Below are positions 9,070-17,820 of a DNA stretch of 64,000 bases, piece after piece (the stretch's first letter is position 1; every line of letters starts with the position of its first letter). Origin of the DNA: Salipiger sp. IMCC34102 (GTDB lineage: Bacteria > Pseudomonadota > Alphaproteobacteria > Rhodobacterales > Rhodobacteraceae); NCBI RefSeq assembly GCF_004145405.1, contig NZ_SELQ01000006.1, positions 124,001 through 188,000 on the forward strand, read 5' to 3'. The position numbers and the translations under genes were made by a program. Under the pieces are notes generated by a model. That model did no database searches and was not told the origin of the DNA. It saw only the letters and a program-made list of their open reading frames with translations.

Positions 9070-10038
9070 TCAGTCCCGCGGGGCCGCGGCCCGCTTGAGC
9101 CGGTCGTTGATCGCCCGTCCCAGACCGTGGTCGGGCACCGGGGCGACCGCGATGGCCTCCGCCCCCGCCGCATCGAGCCGGTGTAGGCAGTCGAACAGCC
9201 GCGCGGCCGCTTCGCGCAGATCGCCGCGGTCGGACAAGGTCAGATCGCCCGCAATATCACCGAACCCCAGAAAGACCTCTCCCGGTTCGGCCCGTTCCGC
9301 ATTCAGACGAACGCGGCCCACGGGCGCGTAATGGCTCGCCAATTGCCCCGGGGACCGCGGCGCGCCTTCGCCCCCGCCCGAGGCGCGGCCCAGGGCTAAC
9401 GGAGCGCCGAGTGCCGCCTCCAAAGCCTCCACCGGCAGACCGCCCGCGCGCAGAAGGGTCGGCGGGCCGGTCACGTCGACGATGGTGGATTCCACGCCCA
9501 CGTCGCAGGGCCCGCCGTCGAGGACCGCCTCGATTCGCCCGTCGAGACCCGCCAGCACGTGGTCGGCCGTCGTGGGTGACACGCGGCCCGAGGGGTTGGC
9601 CGAAGGGGCCGCGACCGGGCCGCCAAAGGCTTTCAGCAGCGCCTGCGCCACGGGATGGTCCGGCACCCGCACCCCCAGCGTCCGCAGCCCCGCGGTCACC
9701 AGCGAAGAGACTTCTCCCCGTACCGGTGCCACCAGCGTCAGCGCGCCGGGCCAGAAGGCCTGCGCCAGTATCTCACCGTCCGGGCCGAGGTCCACGAGCG
9801 CGCGGGCCCCGTCCAGCTTCGCGACGTGGGCGATCAACGGGTTGAACGACGGGCGGCCCTTCGCCTCGTAGATGCGCGCGACCGCCTCCGAGGACCTGGC
9901 GTCCGCGCCGAGCCCGTAGACCGTCTCGGTCGGGAAGGCGCACAGACCGCCCCCGGCCAGAACGTCGCGCGCCCGCGCGATCCCCGCGGCGTCGGCGCTC
10001 AGCCTCTCTGACGTGGCGTTGTCGTTGCGTGCACACAT
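9070..10038 (-). CDS. L-threonylcarbamoyladenylate synthase, Sua5 type
   Basis: Makes threonylcarbamoyl-AMP for the t6A37 modification of ANN-decoding tRNAs (EC 2.7.7.87). The 322-residue length points to the Sua5 form: an N-terminal YrdC domain (residues about 15-200, with GGGLCAFPTETVYGLGADA, KGRPSFNPLIAHV and GPVAAPSANPSGRVSPT) and a C-terminal Sua5 domain of about 110 residues ending in GLGRAINDRLKRAA. I chose ATG 10038. Longer in-frame extensions upstream overlap the divergent acyl-CoA dehydrogenase gene and are not real. It is convergent with the coiled-coil gene across a 94-bp gap. Confidence 0.92.
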   Translation of the reverse strand: MCARNDNATSERLSADAAGIARARDVLAGGGLCAFPTETVYGLGADARSSEAVARIYEAKGRPSFNPLIAHVAKLDGARALVDLGPDGEILAQAFWPGALTLVAPVRGEVSSLVTAGLRTLGVRVPDHPVAQALLKAFGGPVAAPSANPSGRVSPTTADHVLAGLDGRIEAVLDGGPCDVGVESTIVDVTGPPTLLRAGGLPVEALEAALGAPLALGRASGGGEGAPRSPGQLASHYAPVGRVRLNAERAEPGEVFLGFGDIAGDLTLSDRGDLREAAARLFDCLHRLDAAGAEAIAVAPVPDHGLGRAINDRLKRAAAPRD

Positions 10039-10125
10039 GCTAGGGTTACCTTGCAAACCAGCGCGCGGCATAGCGGCCCGCGCGTCCGATGCCAAGCGCC
10101 GCCGTTTCCAGCAAGGTTCAGTTTC

Positions 10126-11829
10126 ATGCCCTATACCGCACCTGCCACCGACCTGTCGTTCATCCTCGATCACATCGCGGGCCTGCCGGCCGTCGCCGCG
10201 ACCGAGCGTTTCGCCGATGCCACACCGGACATGAGCACCGCCATCCTGACCGAAGCCGCCAAGATGTGCGACGAGGTCCTCGCACCCTTGCAGCGCAATG
10301 GCGACACCGATCCCGCCCGCCTGGAGAACGGTGTCGTGCGCACGTCCAAGGGCTTCGGCGACGGTTACCGCGCGATCGCCGAGGGCGGCTGGATCGGCAT
10401 GAGCGGCCCGGTCGAATACGGCGGCATGGGCCTGCCGCTGGCATTGACGACGGCGGTCAACGACATGATGGCGGGAGCTTGCCTGTCGCTGCAGCTCAAC
10501 CCGCTGATGGCCCAGGGCCAGATCGAGGCGCTGGAGCATCACGCCTCGGACGCGATCAAGGAGCTTTACCTGCCCAAGCTGATCTCGGGCGAGTGGTGCG
10601 GCACGATGAACCTGACCGAACCGCAGGCGGGCTCGGACGTGGGCGCGCTGACGTCGAAGGCCGAACCGAACGGCGACGGCACCTATGCGATCACGGGCCA
10701 GAAGATCTACATCAGCTGGGCCGACAACGATTTCACCGACAACGTCTGCCACCTGGTGCTGGCCCGTCTGCCGGACGGGGTGCCTGGCACCAAGGGCATC
10801 AGCCTCTTCCTGGTGCCGAAGTTCCTGCCCGACGAAGACGGCAACGCGGGCAAGCGCAACGACCTGCGGGTCGTCAGCCTCGAGCACAAGATGGGCCTGC
10901 ACGGCTCCCCCACCGCGGTGATGGAATACGCGGGCGCCACCGGCTGGATGGTCGGGCCCGAGAACGGCGGCATGGCCGCGATGTTCACCATGATGAACAA
11001 CGCCCGCGTGGGCGTGGGCACGCAAGGCGTTGGCGCGGGCGAAGGGGCCTACCAGCACGCGCTGGCCTACGCGCTGGAACGCAAGCAGGGCAAGGCGGGC
11101 GGCTCGGGCTCAATCATCGAGCACGCCGACGTCCGCCGGATGCTGGCCGAGATGAAGTCCGAGCTTTTCGCCGCGCGCAGCATCACCATGATGTGCGCCT
11201 GCGCGCTCGACATGACCACCGCCACGGGCGATGCCGCCTGGCGCGCGCGCGCGGCCCTTCTGACGCCCATCGCCAAGGCCTTCGGGTCCGAGACGGGAAT
11301 CAAGGTCGCCTCGATGGGGGTGCAGGTTCATGGCGGCATGGGCGTGATCGAGGAGACGGGCGCCGCGCAATACGTGCGGGACGTGCGCGTGACGGCGATC
11401 TACGAAGGCACCAACGGCATCCAGGCCATGGACCTCGTGGGCCGCAAGATGATGGACGGTGGCGAGGCCGCCCAGGCCCTTCTGGAAGAGATCCAGGCCG
11501 GCGCCGACAGCGCGAAGGCGGACCACCCCGAACTGGCGGAGGCGGTCTGGCAGGCCGCTGCCGACCTGTCGGAATGCGTCGACCACATCGCCACGCTGGA
11601 GACTCCCGATCGCTTCGCCGGGGCCGTGCCGTTCCTGATGGCCTTCGCGCGGGTGCTGGGCGGCCACGCGCATCTGAAGGCGGCCCTCGAGGGCGACGCG
11701 GCGCGCCAGCGGCTCGCCACGTTCTACATCACGCGCCTGCTGCCGGACGTCGGCGGCCTGATCGCGCAGGTGCGCACCGACAGCGCCGAGCTCATGTCGC
11801 TGACCGCGGACGACCTGGCCGTCGCGTGA
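10126..11829 (+). CDS. Acyl-CoA dehydrogenase, FadE5/DmdC-like long form
   Basis: A 567-residue FAD-dependent enzyme that oxidises an acyl-CoA to the enoyl-CoA. The start is ATG 10126. Motifs include WCGTMNLTEPQAGSDVGALT (flavin and substrate contact), HKMGLHGSPTAVMEY, VQVHGGMGVIEETGAAQYVRDVR and the catalytic-base region IYEGTNGIQAMDLVGRKM. The extended C-terminus matches the subgroup that includes 3-methylmercaptopropionyl-CoA dehydrogenase (DmdC) and FadE5-like enzymes. Several paralogues occur per roseobacter genome, so DMSP use cannot be claimed from sequence alone. It is followed after 73 bp by a metallo-hydrolase gene. Confidence 0.88.
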   Translation: MPYTAPATDLSFILDHIAGLPAVAATERFADATPDMSTAILTEAAKMCDEVLAPLQRNGDTDPARLENGVVRTSKGFGDGYRAIAEGGWIGMSGPVEYGGMGLPLALTTAVNDMMAGACLSLQLNPLMAQGQIEALEHHASDAIKELYLPKLISGEWCGTMNLTEPQAGSDVGALTSKAEPNGDGTYAITGQKIYISWADNDFTDNVCHLVLARLPDGVPGTKGISLFLVPKFLPDEDGNAGKRNDLRVVSLEHKMGLHGSPTAVMEYAGATGWMVGPENGGMAAMFTMMNNARVGVGTQGVGAGEGAYQHALAYALERKQGKAGGSGSIIEHADVRRMLAEMKSELFAARSITMMCACALDMTTATGDAAWRARAALLTPIAKAFGSETGIKVASMGVQVHGGMGVIEETGAAQYVRDVRVTAIYEGTNGIQAMDLVGRKMMDGGEAAQALLEEIQAGADSAKADHPELAEAVWQAAADLSECVDHIATLETPDRFAGAVPFLMAFARVLGGHAHLKAALEGDAARQRLATFYITRLLPDVGGLIAQVRTDSAELMSLTADDLAVA

Positions 11830-11902
11830 GGACCGCGAACGGGGGCCGGTGGGCGGGGCGGCTTTGCGGGCCCGCCCCGCAGACAGCGTCCTTCGCCGCC
11901 CC

Positions 11903-12925
11903 GTGAAGATCACCACCCCCTACCTCGAGCCGCCCGGCCCCGGCAGGGCCACGCAAGTGGCCGCCGGCATCCTGTGGATGCGCCTGCCCTTGCCGATGGC
12001 GCTGGATCACGTGAACGTCTATGCGTTGGACGACGGTGACGGCTGGACGATCGTGGACACTGGCTTCGACAGCCGCAGGACCCGGGCGCTCTGGCAGGAC
12101 CTGCTGGATGGTCCCCTCGCCGGGAAGCCGGTCACCCGGGTGCTGATCACCCACCACCACCCCGACCACATGGGCCTAGCGGGCTGGTTCGTGGAACGCG
12201 GCGCGGAGCTTCTGACCACCCGCACGGCCTACCTCCAGGCGCGCATGCTCATCCTCGACGAGCAGGCCAATGCCACACCGGAACAGGTCACCTTCTGGAC
12301 CCGCGCCGGCATGGACCCCGAGATCTTGGCAAAACGTCGTGCCGAGCGTCCCTTCAACTTCGCCGATTGCGTGCATCCGCTGCGGCTGGGCTACACGCGC
12401 CTCGCCGAGGGTGATGCGATCACCGCCGCGGGGCGCGTCTGGGATATCCGCATGGGCGAAGGTCACGCCCCCGAACACGCGACCCTGTGGTCCCGGGACG
12501 GCGAGGTCGTTCTCGGGGGGGACCAGCTACTTTTGTCGATCTCACCGCATCTGGGTGTCTATCCGACCGAACCGCAGGCGGACCCGGTGGGCGACTGGAT
12601 CGACACCTGCGAAAGGTTTCGACCGCATGCGACCCCCGACCAGCTGATCCTCGGCGGGCACAAGCTGCCCTATACCGGCTTGCCCCTGCGCCTGCGCCAG
12701 ATGATCGAGAATCATCATTCCGCGCTGGCGCGGCTGCACGCGCACCTGTCGGAGCCCCGCACCGCCGCAGAGTGCTTCGCGCCGCTTTTCAAGCGGCAGA
12801 TCGACGCGGGCACCTACGGACTTGCGCTGTCGGAGGCATTGGCCCATCTCAACCATCTGCACCGGACAGGCCAAGCCAGCCGGACCCTGTCCGATGACGG
12901 AGCCTATCGCTTTCGGGCGACGTGA
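11903..12925 (+). CDS. Metallo-beta-lactamase-fold hydrolase
   Basis: A 340-residue protein with the metal-binding signature THHHPDHMG near residues 83-90, an upstream WTIVDTGFDS strand, MGEGHAPEHATLW (third His), and GGDQLLLSISPH with the bridging Asp. The C-terminal 80 residues (LARLHAHLSEPRTAAECFAP and after) are a winged-helix-like tail as in LACTB2-type proteins. GTG 11903 is taken as start because MKITTPYLEPPGPG begins the conserved part, and the 18 codons before it read like spacer. Together with the preceding acyl-CoA dehydrogenase, a thioester-hydrolase role is possible but unproven. Confidence 0.85.
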   Translation: MKITTPYLEPPGPGRATQVAAGILWMRLPLPMALDHVNVYALDDGDGWTIVDTGFDSRRTRALWQDLLDGPLAGKPVTRVLITHHHPDHMGLAGWFVERGAELLTTRTAYLQARMLILDEQANATPEQVTFWTRAGMDPEILAKRRAERPFNFADCVHPLRLGYTRLAEGDAITAAGRVWDIRMGEGHAPEHATLWSRDGEVVLGGDQLLLSISPHLGVYPTEPQADPVGDWIDTCERFRPHATPDQLILGGHKLPYTGLPLRLRQMIENHHSALARLHAHLSEPRTAAECFAPLFKRQIDAGTYGLALSEALAHLNHLHRTGQASRTLSDDGAYRFRAT

Positions 12926-12960
12926 CGATTTTTTAATCCCCGGGCGCGATACGTCCCGGC

Positions 12961-14343
12961 ATGAAAGATCACAGGTTTCCGCGCATACCGCCGGGGCTGC
13001 CCCTGGCCCAGATCCTCGGGCCCCTCAGCCACGCGCTCGAACTGACGGAAGGGCAACCCGTGGGGCATTGCCTGCGCTGTTGCTACATCGGCACGCGCAT
13101 CGGTGACGCGCTGAACCTGCCCGAAGCGGAGATGGACGATCTGTTCTACACGCTCCTGCTGAAGGATCTGGGGTGTTCCTCCAACGCGTCCCAAGTCAGC
13201 CAGACCTATCTGGCCGACGACATCGCCTTCAAGAACACCTTCAAGACCCTGCCCGATTCCCCCGTTGCCGCGCTGCGTTTCGTCCTGAGTGGCACCGGCC
13301 CGAAGGCCGACCTTCCGCGGCGGATCCGCGCGCTCGCGAATGTCCTGCGCAACGGCGGGCAGATCGTGAACGACATCATCGAAACCCGCTGCCAGCGCGG
13401 CGCCGCGATCGCCAAACGGCTGCATTTCTCGCCGTCGGTGCAGGACGGGATCTCCAACCTCGACGAGCACTGGAACGGTAAGGGCTGGCCCAACGGTCTC
13501 AGCGGAGAGGCCATTCCGCTGGCCTCCCGGATCGCACTTCTGTCCCAACTCGTCGACGTCATCCATCACGCCCGAGGCCGCAAGGCCGCCATGGACGAGG
13601 TCGCCGGACGCAGCGGCGGCCGGTTCGACCCGGAGCTGGTCGAGATCTTCAAGCGCCTCGCGAAGGATCCGGACTTCTGGGCCGACCTGGAGGATCCGGA
13701 CATCGAGTTCCTCGTCCTGTCCCGTGGAGCGGCCCTGCATCAGCGTCCCGTGAACGCGGATTTCCTGGACGAGGTCGCAGCCGCTTTCGCGAACGTGGTC
13801 GACGCCAAGAGCCGGTTTACGGCAGATCATTCGGACCGTGTGACCCTCTACACCGACATGATCGCGACGCAACTGGGTCACAGCGCCCAGCATCGTCGCT
13901 GGTTGCGCCGGGCGGCCTTGTTGCACGATCTGGGAAAGCTCGGTGTCAGCAACCAGATCCTGGACAAACCGGGGGCCCTCGACGCCGCGGAATGGCAGGC
14001 GATCCGGGCGCACCCGGCGGCCGGGTCCGAAATCCTCAAGCGCATAACGGCGTTCGCCGACATGGCGCCCATCGCCCGCAGTCATCACGAAAGGCTCGAC
14101 GGCGGCGGTTATCCCGACGGGCTGACGGCAGAGGCGCTTCCGCTCGACGTGCGGATCGTCACCGTGGCCGATGTCTTCGATGCACTGTCGGCGCACCGGC
14201 CCTATCGCGATGCGCTGCCGATGGACGAGGTGTTCGACATCCTCGACCGCGAAACCGGGACCGCGTTCGACGCGGATTGCGTCGCGGCCCTGAAATCGGG
14301 CCTGGGTCGGCTGCAATCCGTCCGGGGCGCGCGGAACGCGTGA
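12961..14343 (+). CDS. Tandem HD/HD-GYP domain protein
   Basis: A 460-residue soluble protein with two HD-type regions. The C-terminal one (about residues 275-430) has the HD-GYP signature: FTADHSDRV, LLHDLGKLGVSNQIL, HERLDGGGYPDGL and IVTVADVFDALSAHRPYR. These are the residues known to bind the dimetal centre and c-di-GMP in active phosphodiesterases. The N-terminal region (about 20-200) resembles an HD domain, but its GYP-like segment reads HWNGKGWPNGL and the HD pair is not obvious. No receiver or membrane segment is present, so the input signal is unclear. It could degrade c-di-GMP. Confidence 0.85.
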   Translation: MKDHRFPRIPPGLPLAQILGPLSHALELTEGQPVGHCLRCCYIGTRIGDALNLPEAEMDDLFYTLLLKDLGCSSNASQVSQTYLADDIAFKNTFKTLPDSPVAALRFVLSGTGPKADLPRRIRALANVLRNGGQIVNDIIETRCQRGAAIAKRLHFSPSVQDGISNLDEHWNGKGWPNGLSGEAIPLASRIALLSQLVDVIHHARGRKAAMDEVAGRSGGRFDPELVEIFKRLAKDPDFWADLEDPDIEFLVLSRGAALHQRPVNADFLDEVAAAFANVVDAKSRFTADHSDRVTLYTDMIATQLGHSAQHRRWLRRAALLHDLGKLGVSNQILDKPGALDAAEWQAIRAHPAAGSEILKRITAFADMAPIARSHHERLDGGGYPDGLTAEALPLDVRIVTVADVFDALSAHRPYRDALPMDEVFDILDRETGTAFDADCVAALKSGLGRLQSVRGARNA

Positions 14344-14398
14344 CAGCGTCGGATCGATGCGCTATCTGACGGCCAAACCGGATCCAGAGGACGACCCC

Positions 14399-14533
14399 AT
14401 GGCAGACCACGAGCACGGCAAGATGGACATCTCGAACCAGGAAAAGACCTTCGACGGCTTCATGTGGTTCGTCAGCCGCGGCACGATCGCCATCATCGTC
14501 GTCCTGATCGTCCTGGCGCTCGTCAACGCCTGA
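14399..14533 (+). CDS. aa3-type cytochrome c oxidase subunit IV
   Basis: A 44-residue protein (MADHEHGKMDISNQEKTFDG then a single transmembrane helix GTIAIIVVLIVLALVNA). This is the small helical subunit IV of alphaproteobacterial aa3 cytochrome oxidase, normally encoded away from the main subunits. The phrase QEKTFDGFMWFV before the helix is the family hallmark. Its TGA stop overlaps the ATG of the lipoprotein gene by one base (TGATG), implying translational coupling. Confidence 0.88.
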   Translation: MADHEHGKMDISNQEKTFDGFMWFVSRGTIAIIVVLIVLALVNA

Positions 14534-15147
14534 TGCTCACCCGTCGCATGGCCCTGCTAGGCGGCGCTGCGGCCCTGGCGGGCTGTGGCGGCGCGCCCGA
14601 GACGTCGTCTCCGCCGCAGATGATTGCGGACCGCCAATACGCCGGTCCGGGCCCGCGGGTGCTGACGCTGTTCACCATGCGCCGCATCTCGTCGGGCAGT
14701 GGCGAGCATTCCTCGCTGCTGATCGATGCCCCCAGCCAGAGGATCCTGTTCGATCCCGCGGGTTCGTTCCGGCATTCCACCATCGCCGAGCGCAACGACG
14801 TGATCTTCGGTGTCACTCCCGAGGTCGAAGACTATTACGTCTCGTATCACGCGCGTGAGACCTATTACGTCCTGGCGCAGACGGTGCGGGTCACGGATGC
14901 CGTGGCCGAACGCGCGGCCCAGTTGGCCCTGTCCAACGGTCCCGTCGCGCGGTCCTTCTGCGCGTCCGCGACCTCGCGCCTGCTGCGCCAGTTGCCCGGC
15001 TTCGAGAGTGTCCCACAGACGCTGTTTCCCAACACGCTTGCCCGCGGTTTCGGCCGCCTGCCCGGCGTGACGGAGCGGGAATGGTACGAGGACGATCCCG
15101 ACAACAAGGCCCTCGCCTTGGCGGAAATCGACATGCAGTTGCGCTGA
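14533..15147 (+). CDS. Lipoprotein of unknown function
   Basis: A 204-residue protein starting with MLTRRMALLGGAAALAGCGG, a signal peptide with lipobox LAGC, so Cys18 is probably lipidated. The mature part has GEHSSLLIDAPSQRILFDPAG near residues 56-75 and NGPVARSFCASATSRLLRQL near 140-155. The spaced His/Ser and Cys segments recall permuted papain-like (NlpC/P60, YiiX-like) proteins, but this is a weak visual match. The start overlaps the stop of the oxidase subunit IV gene by one base. Repeat copy B follows its stop. Confidence 0.75.
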   Translation: MLTRRMALLGGAAALAGCGGAPETSSPPQMIADRQYAGPGPRVLTLFTMRRISSGSGEHSSLLIDAPSQRILFDPAGSFRHSTIAERNDVIFGVTPEVEDYYVSYHARETYYVLAQTVRVTDAVAERAAQLALSNGPVARSFCASATSRLLRQLPGFESVPQTLFPNTLARGFGRLPGVTEREWYEDDPDNKALALAEIDMQLR

Positions 15148-15156
15148 CGCGCAACC

Positions 15157-15217
15157 GGGGGGCTCTGCCCCCCACGGCGCAGGCGCCTCCCCCCGGGATA
15201 TTTAGGGCCAGAAGAAG
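15157..15217 (+). repeat. Dispersed intergenic repeat, copy B (double hairpin, probable terminator)
   Basis: The element has a perfect 7-bp hairpin GGGGGGC-TCT-GCCCCCC (15157-15173), a second hairpin GGCGC-AG-GCGCC (15176-15187), a C-run, then GGGATATTTAGGG and a terminal CCAGAAGAAG. The arrangement is the same as in copy A. It lies between convergent genes, directly after the lipoprotein stop and before the azlD stop, fitting a terminator. Confidence 0.72.
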
Positions 15218-15223
15218 CGGATC

Positions 15224-15553
15224 CTAGACCCCGCTCAACAACCACAGGACGGCGTAGAGGGCCGCGAATCCCGCGAGCACCGCCGGGATCACGCTGCGGG
15301 TCCACAGACCGACCCCCAGTGCCGTGAACGCCGCGACGAGGCGGGCGGGGTCCGGTGATCCGCCGGTCGCATCCGGCCAGAGCACCAGTGGCGCGACAAG
15401 GCCCGGCAGCACCGCCACAGGCGTATAGCGCAGCAGGCGCAGAACCAGGGCCGGCATCGGCCGATTTCCGATCAATCCAAGAAACGAGAACCGGATCAGG
15501 AAGGTGCCGGCTCCGAGCGCGAGGATGACGATCCAGATCTGCGTATCGGTCAT
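15224..15553 (-). CDS. azlD: AzlD-family branched-chain amino acid exporter subunit
   Basis: A 109-residue membrane protein with about four hydrophobic segments, starting MTDTQIWIVILALGAGTFLI and containing the AzlD-typical LRYTPVAVLPGLVAPLV. It is the small partner of AzlC in LIV-E-type exporters of branched-chain amino acids. Its ATG overlaps the azlC stop by 4 bp (ATGA), which indicates coupled translation. Confidence 0.9.
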   Translation of the reverse strand: MTDTQIWIVILALGAGTFLIRFSFLGLIGNRPMPALVLRLLRYTPVAVLPGLVAPLVLWPDATGGSPDPARLVAAFTALGVGLWTRSVIPAVLAGFAALYAVLWLLSGV

Positions 15554-16248
15554 GTCAGGCGCTCCTCGACCAGGACACCGGCAACCATGGCGCATCCCGC
15601 CGCGATCAGCAGGCCCGCCCCCGAGGGCAGCCCCGCCAGGGCAAGCGCCACGACGACCGAGACTGCCGCCGCGGCCACATGGGCCAGCGTCCGCAGCATC
15701 GGTCCGAGCATCGCGATGAAGGTGATCGGCAAGGCGAAATCGAGCGCCGCCTCGGGCGGAATTCGCGCACCCAGCACAGCCCCCGCCCAGGTCGAGATCA
15801 CCCAGGCCGGGGCGATCGCGGTCGCCACACCGAAGAAGTAACTCGCGCGGCTGGCAAGGCTCATGCCGGGATCGGCCTCGTAGCGGGCAAGGCTTGCCAC
15901 GTAGCTTTGGTCGAACATCAGGTAGGCCGCCACTGCCCGTTTCCACATGGGCGCGGCACCGAGGTAGGGAACCAGAGAGGCGGAGTACATCGCCATCCGA
16001 AGGTTCACCGCGAGGGCCGCCAGCAAGGTCAGGGCGATTCCCGCGTTGTCGACGATCATCTGCAAGGCCGCGAACTGGGACGCTCCGGCGATCACCAGCA
16101 CGCTGAACCCCATCGCCTGGCCAAGGCTCAGTCCCGCTTCCATCGCGGAGACGCCGAAGAGGGCCGCGAAGGGCACCGCCACCAGCAGGAAGGGGGATCC
16201 GTCCCGCAACCCGCGCAGAAACACCGATTTTTGCGTGGCAGCCGCCAT
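15550..16248 (-). CDS. azlC: AzlC-family branched-chain amino acid exporter subunit
   Basis: A 232-residue inner-membrane protein with five or six hydrophobic segments. The family region FAALFGVSAMEAGLSLGQAM and AGASQFAALQMI near residues 25-65 and LAALAVNLRMAMYSASLVPY near 75-95 are characteristic of AzlC. With AzlD it should form a two-subunit exporter of branched-chain amino acids. The gene is divergent from fdhD with 53 bp between starts. No Lrp-type regulator gene is adjacent. Confidence 0.9.
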   Translation of the reverse strand: MAAATQKSVFLRGLRDGSPFLLVAVPFAALFGVSAMEAGLSLGQAMGFSVLVIAGASQFAALQMIVDNAGIALTLLAALAVNLRMAMYSASLVPYLGAAPMWKRAVAAYLMFDQSYVASLARYEADPGMSLASRASYFFGVATAIAPAWVISTWAGAVLGARIPPEAALDFALPITFIAMLGPMLRTLAHVAAAAVSVVVALALAGLPSGAGLLIAAGCAMVAGVLVEERLT

Positions 16249-16301
16249 GGATTCACCCTACCCTTCGGACCACGCCTATCCTTGCCCCGAGGGACATTCA
16301 A

Positions 16302-17177
16302 TTGGCCACAGCCGACGTCTCCTACCGCATCGCGCCCGCGCCCGAGGACCCGGCGCTGACCCGGGCCGTCACCGGTACCGATCAGACCGGGGCACCGGTG
16401 GATCTGAACGTCGTCGAGGAACGACCGCTGACGATCTACCTCAACGCCCGCGAGATCGTCACCGCCATGACCATCGGCGATCACCCGCGCTACCTTGGCC
16501 TGGGGTTCTTGCTGAACCAGGGGATGCTGAAGCGGTCTGACCGGGTCACGCGGGTCGACTACGACGAGGAAGTCGAGACGGTCGTCGTCCGCACCGAGCG
16601 TCAGACCAACCACGAGGAGAAACTGGCGAAGAAGACGCGCACCTCGGGCTGCGCCGTCGGCACGGTCTTCGGCGACATGATGGAAGGGCTGGAAGGCCTC
16701 GAGCTGCCGGACACGCCCGTGCGGACCTCTGACCTCTATCACCTGAGCCACGTCATCAACCGCACGCCAAGCCTGTACCTCGCGGCGGGGGCGATCCACG
16801 GCACCGTCCTGTGCCGCGGCAACCAGCCGCTGATCTACATGGAGGATGTCGGCCGCCACAACGCGGTGGACAAGGTGGCCGGCTGGATGTTCAGCGAGAA
16901 CGAAGCGGCAGACGACAAGATCCTCTACACGACCGGCCGGCTCACTTCCGAAATGGTCATCAAGACCGCGCTGATGGGCATTCCCACGCTGGTCTCGCGC
17001 TCTGGTTTCACCGCCTGGGGGGTCGAGATCGCGCGTCAGGTCGGCCTGACGCTGATCGGCCGGATGAAGGGCCAGCGGTTCGTCTGCCTGTCGGGCGAGC
17101 ATCGGCTGGTCCGCGACGCCGACCCCGCGGCCCAGCCGGACGAGCTGCGTCACAGCGGTCGCAAGGGGGCCGCATGA
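16302..17177 (+). CDS. fdhD: Formate dehydrogenase sulfurtransferase FdhD
   Basis: FdhD passes sulfur from a cysteine desulfurase to the molybdenum cofactor of formate dehydrogenase. The 291-residue protein has LTIYLNAREIVTAMTIGDHP near residue 44, TSGCAVGTVFG near 114-124, YMEDVGRHNAVDKVAGW near 182 and LYTTGRLTSEMVIKTA near 208, all family hallmarks. Cys117 is present, but the CxxC pair of the E. coli protein is reduced to C-A-V-G here. The start is TTG 16302 preceded by GAGGGA. It leads the molybdenum-cofactor cluster, although no formate dehydrogenase gene is in view. Confidence 0.93.
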   Translation: MATADVSYRIAPAPEDPALTRAVTGTDQTGAPVDLNVVEERPLTIYLNAREIVTAMTIGDHPRYLGLGFLLNQGMLKRSDRVTRVDYDEEVETVVVRTERQTNHEEKLAKKTRTSGCAVGTVFGDMMEGLEGLELPDTPVRTSDLYHLSHVINRTPSLYLAAGAIHGTVLCRGNQPLIYMEDVGRHNAVDKVAGWMFSENEAADDKILYTTGRLTSEMVIKTALMGIPTLVSRSGFTAWGVEIARQVGLTLIGRMKGQRFVCLSGEHRLVRDADPAAQPDELRHSGRKGAA

Positions 17178-17238
17178 TGGGACGGCGGGCGGGGGGCCTT
17201 TATGGCGAAAGCGCAAACAGCGCCGCACGGCGGACGGC

Positions 17239-17820
17239 ATGAAGGCCCCGCTCGGCGTACTGCTGGCCGGGGGCCGGGCCACCCGCATGGGCGGTGGTGA
17301 CAAGGGGCTTCTGCGGCTCGGGAGTTCCTCGATCCTCGATCACGTCATCGCGCGTCTTGCTCCACAATGTGACGGTCTCGTGCTCAATGCCAACGGCGAT
17401 CCCGCGCGATTTGATTACCTGGGCCTGACCGTCCTGCCGGACAGCGTGACCGATCACCCCGGACCGCTCGCCGGGGTGCTGGCGGGGCTCGATCATGCGG
17501 CCAGGACGGGCCACGACTACATCGTCACCGCCGCCGCGGACACGCCCTTCCTGCCCTGCGATCTTGTCCCGCAGTTGCAACTGGCCGCCGAGGAGAGCAA
17601 CCTTGCCCTCGCCGCCTCGCCCTCCGGTCGCCAACCCACCTTCGGTCTTTGGCCCGTGTCGCTCCGGGAGCCTTTGCGCACGGCGCTCGCGGCAGGCACG
17701 CGAAAGGTCGTCCAGTTCACGCAAGCCCATGGTGGCGTCTTCGCGACCTTCCCCGACGACGCCGCCTTCTTCAACGTCAACACCCCCGAGGACCTGGCCC
17801 GGGCGCGGGCTATGGCATGA
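17239..17820 (+). CDS. mobA: Molybdenum cofactor guanylyltransferase
   Basis: Transfers GMP from GTP to molybdopterin to give the MGD cofactor (EC 2.7.7.77). The 193-residue protein has the nucleotide-binding opening GVLLAGGRATRMGGGDKGLL (residues 6-25), DHPGPLAGVLAGLDHA near 75 and TAAADTPFLP near 97, followed by FFNVNTPEDLARA at the C-terminus. Its stop overlaps the mobB start by 4 bp (ATGA). MGD-type cofactor fits the neighbouring fdhD gene. Confidence 0.94.
   Translation: MKAPLGVLLAGGRATRMGGGDKGLLRLGSSSILDHVIARLAPQCDGLVLNANGDPARFDYLGLTVLPDSVTDHPGPLAGVLAGLDHAARTGHDYIVTAAADTPFLPCDLVPQLQLAAEESNLALAASPSGRQPTFGLWPVSLREPLRTALAAGTRKVVQFTQAHGGVFATFPDDAAFFNVNTPEDLARARAMA

Noticed and set aside
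9070-11058. Very long in-frame extension of the Sua5-type gene.
   Set aside because: It would overlap the acyl-CoA dehydrogenase gene, whose frame is clearly coding; ATG 10038 fits the family length.
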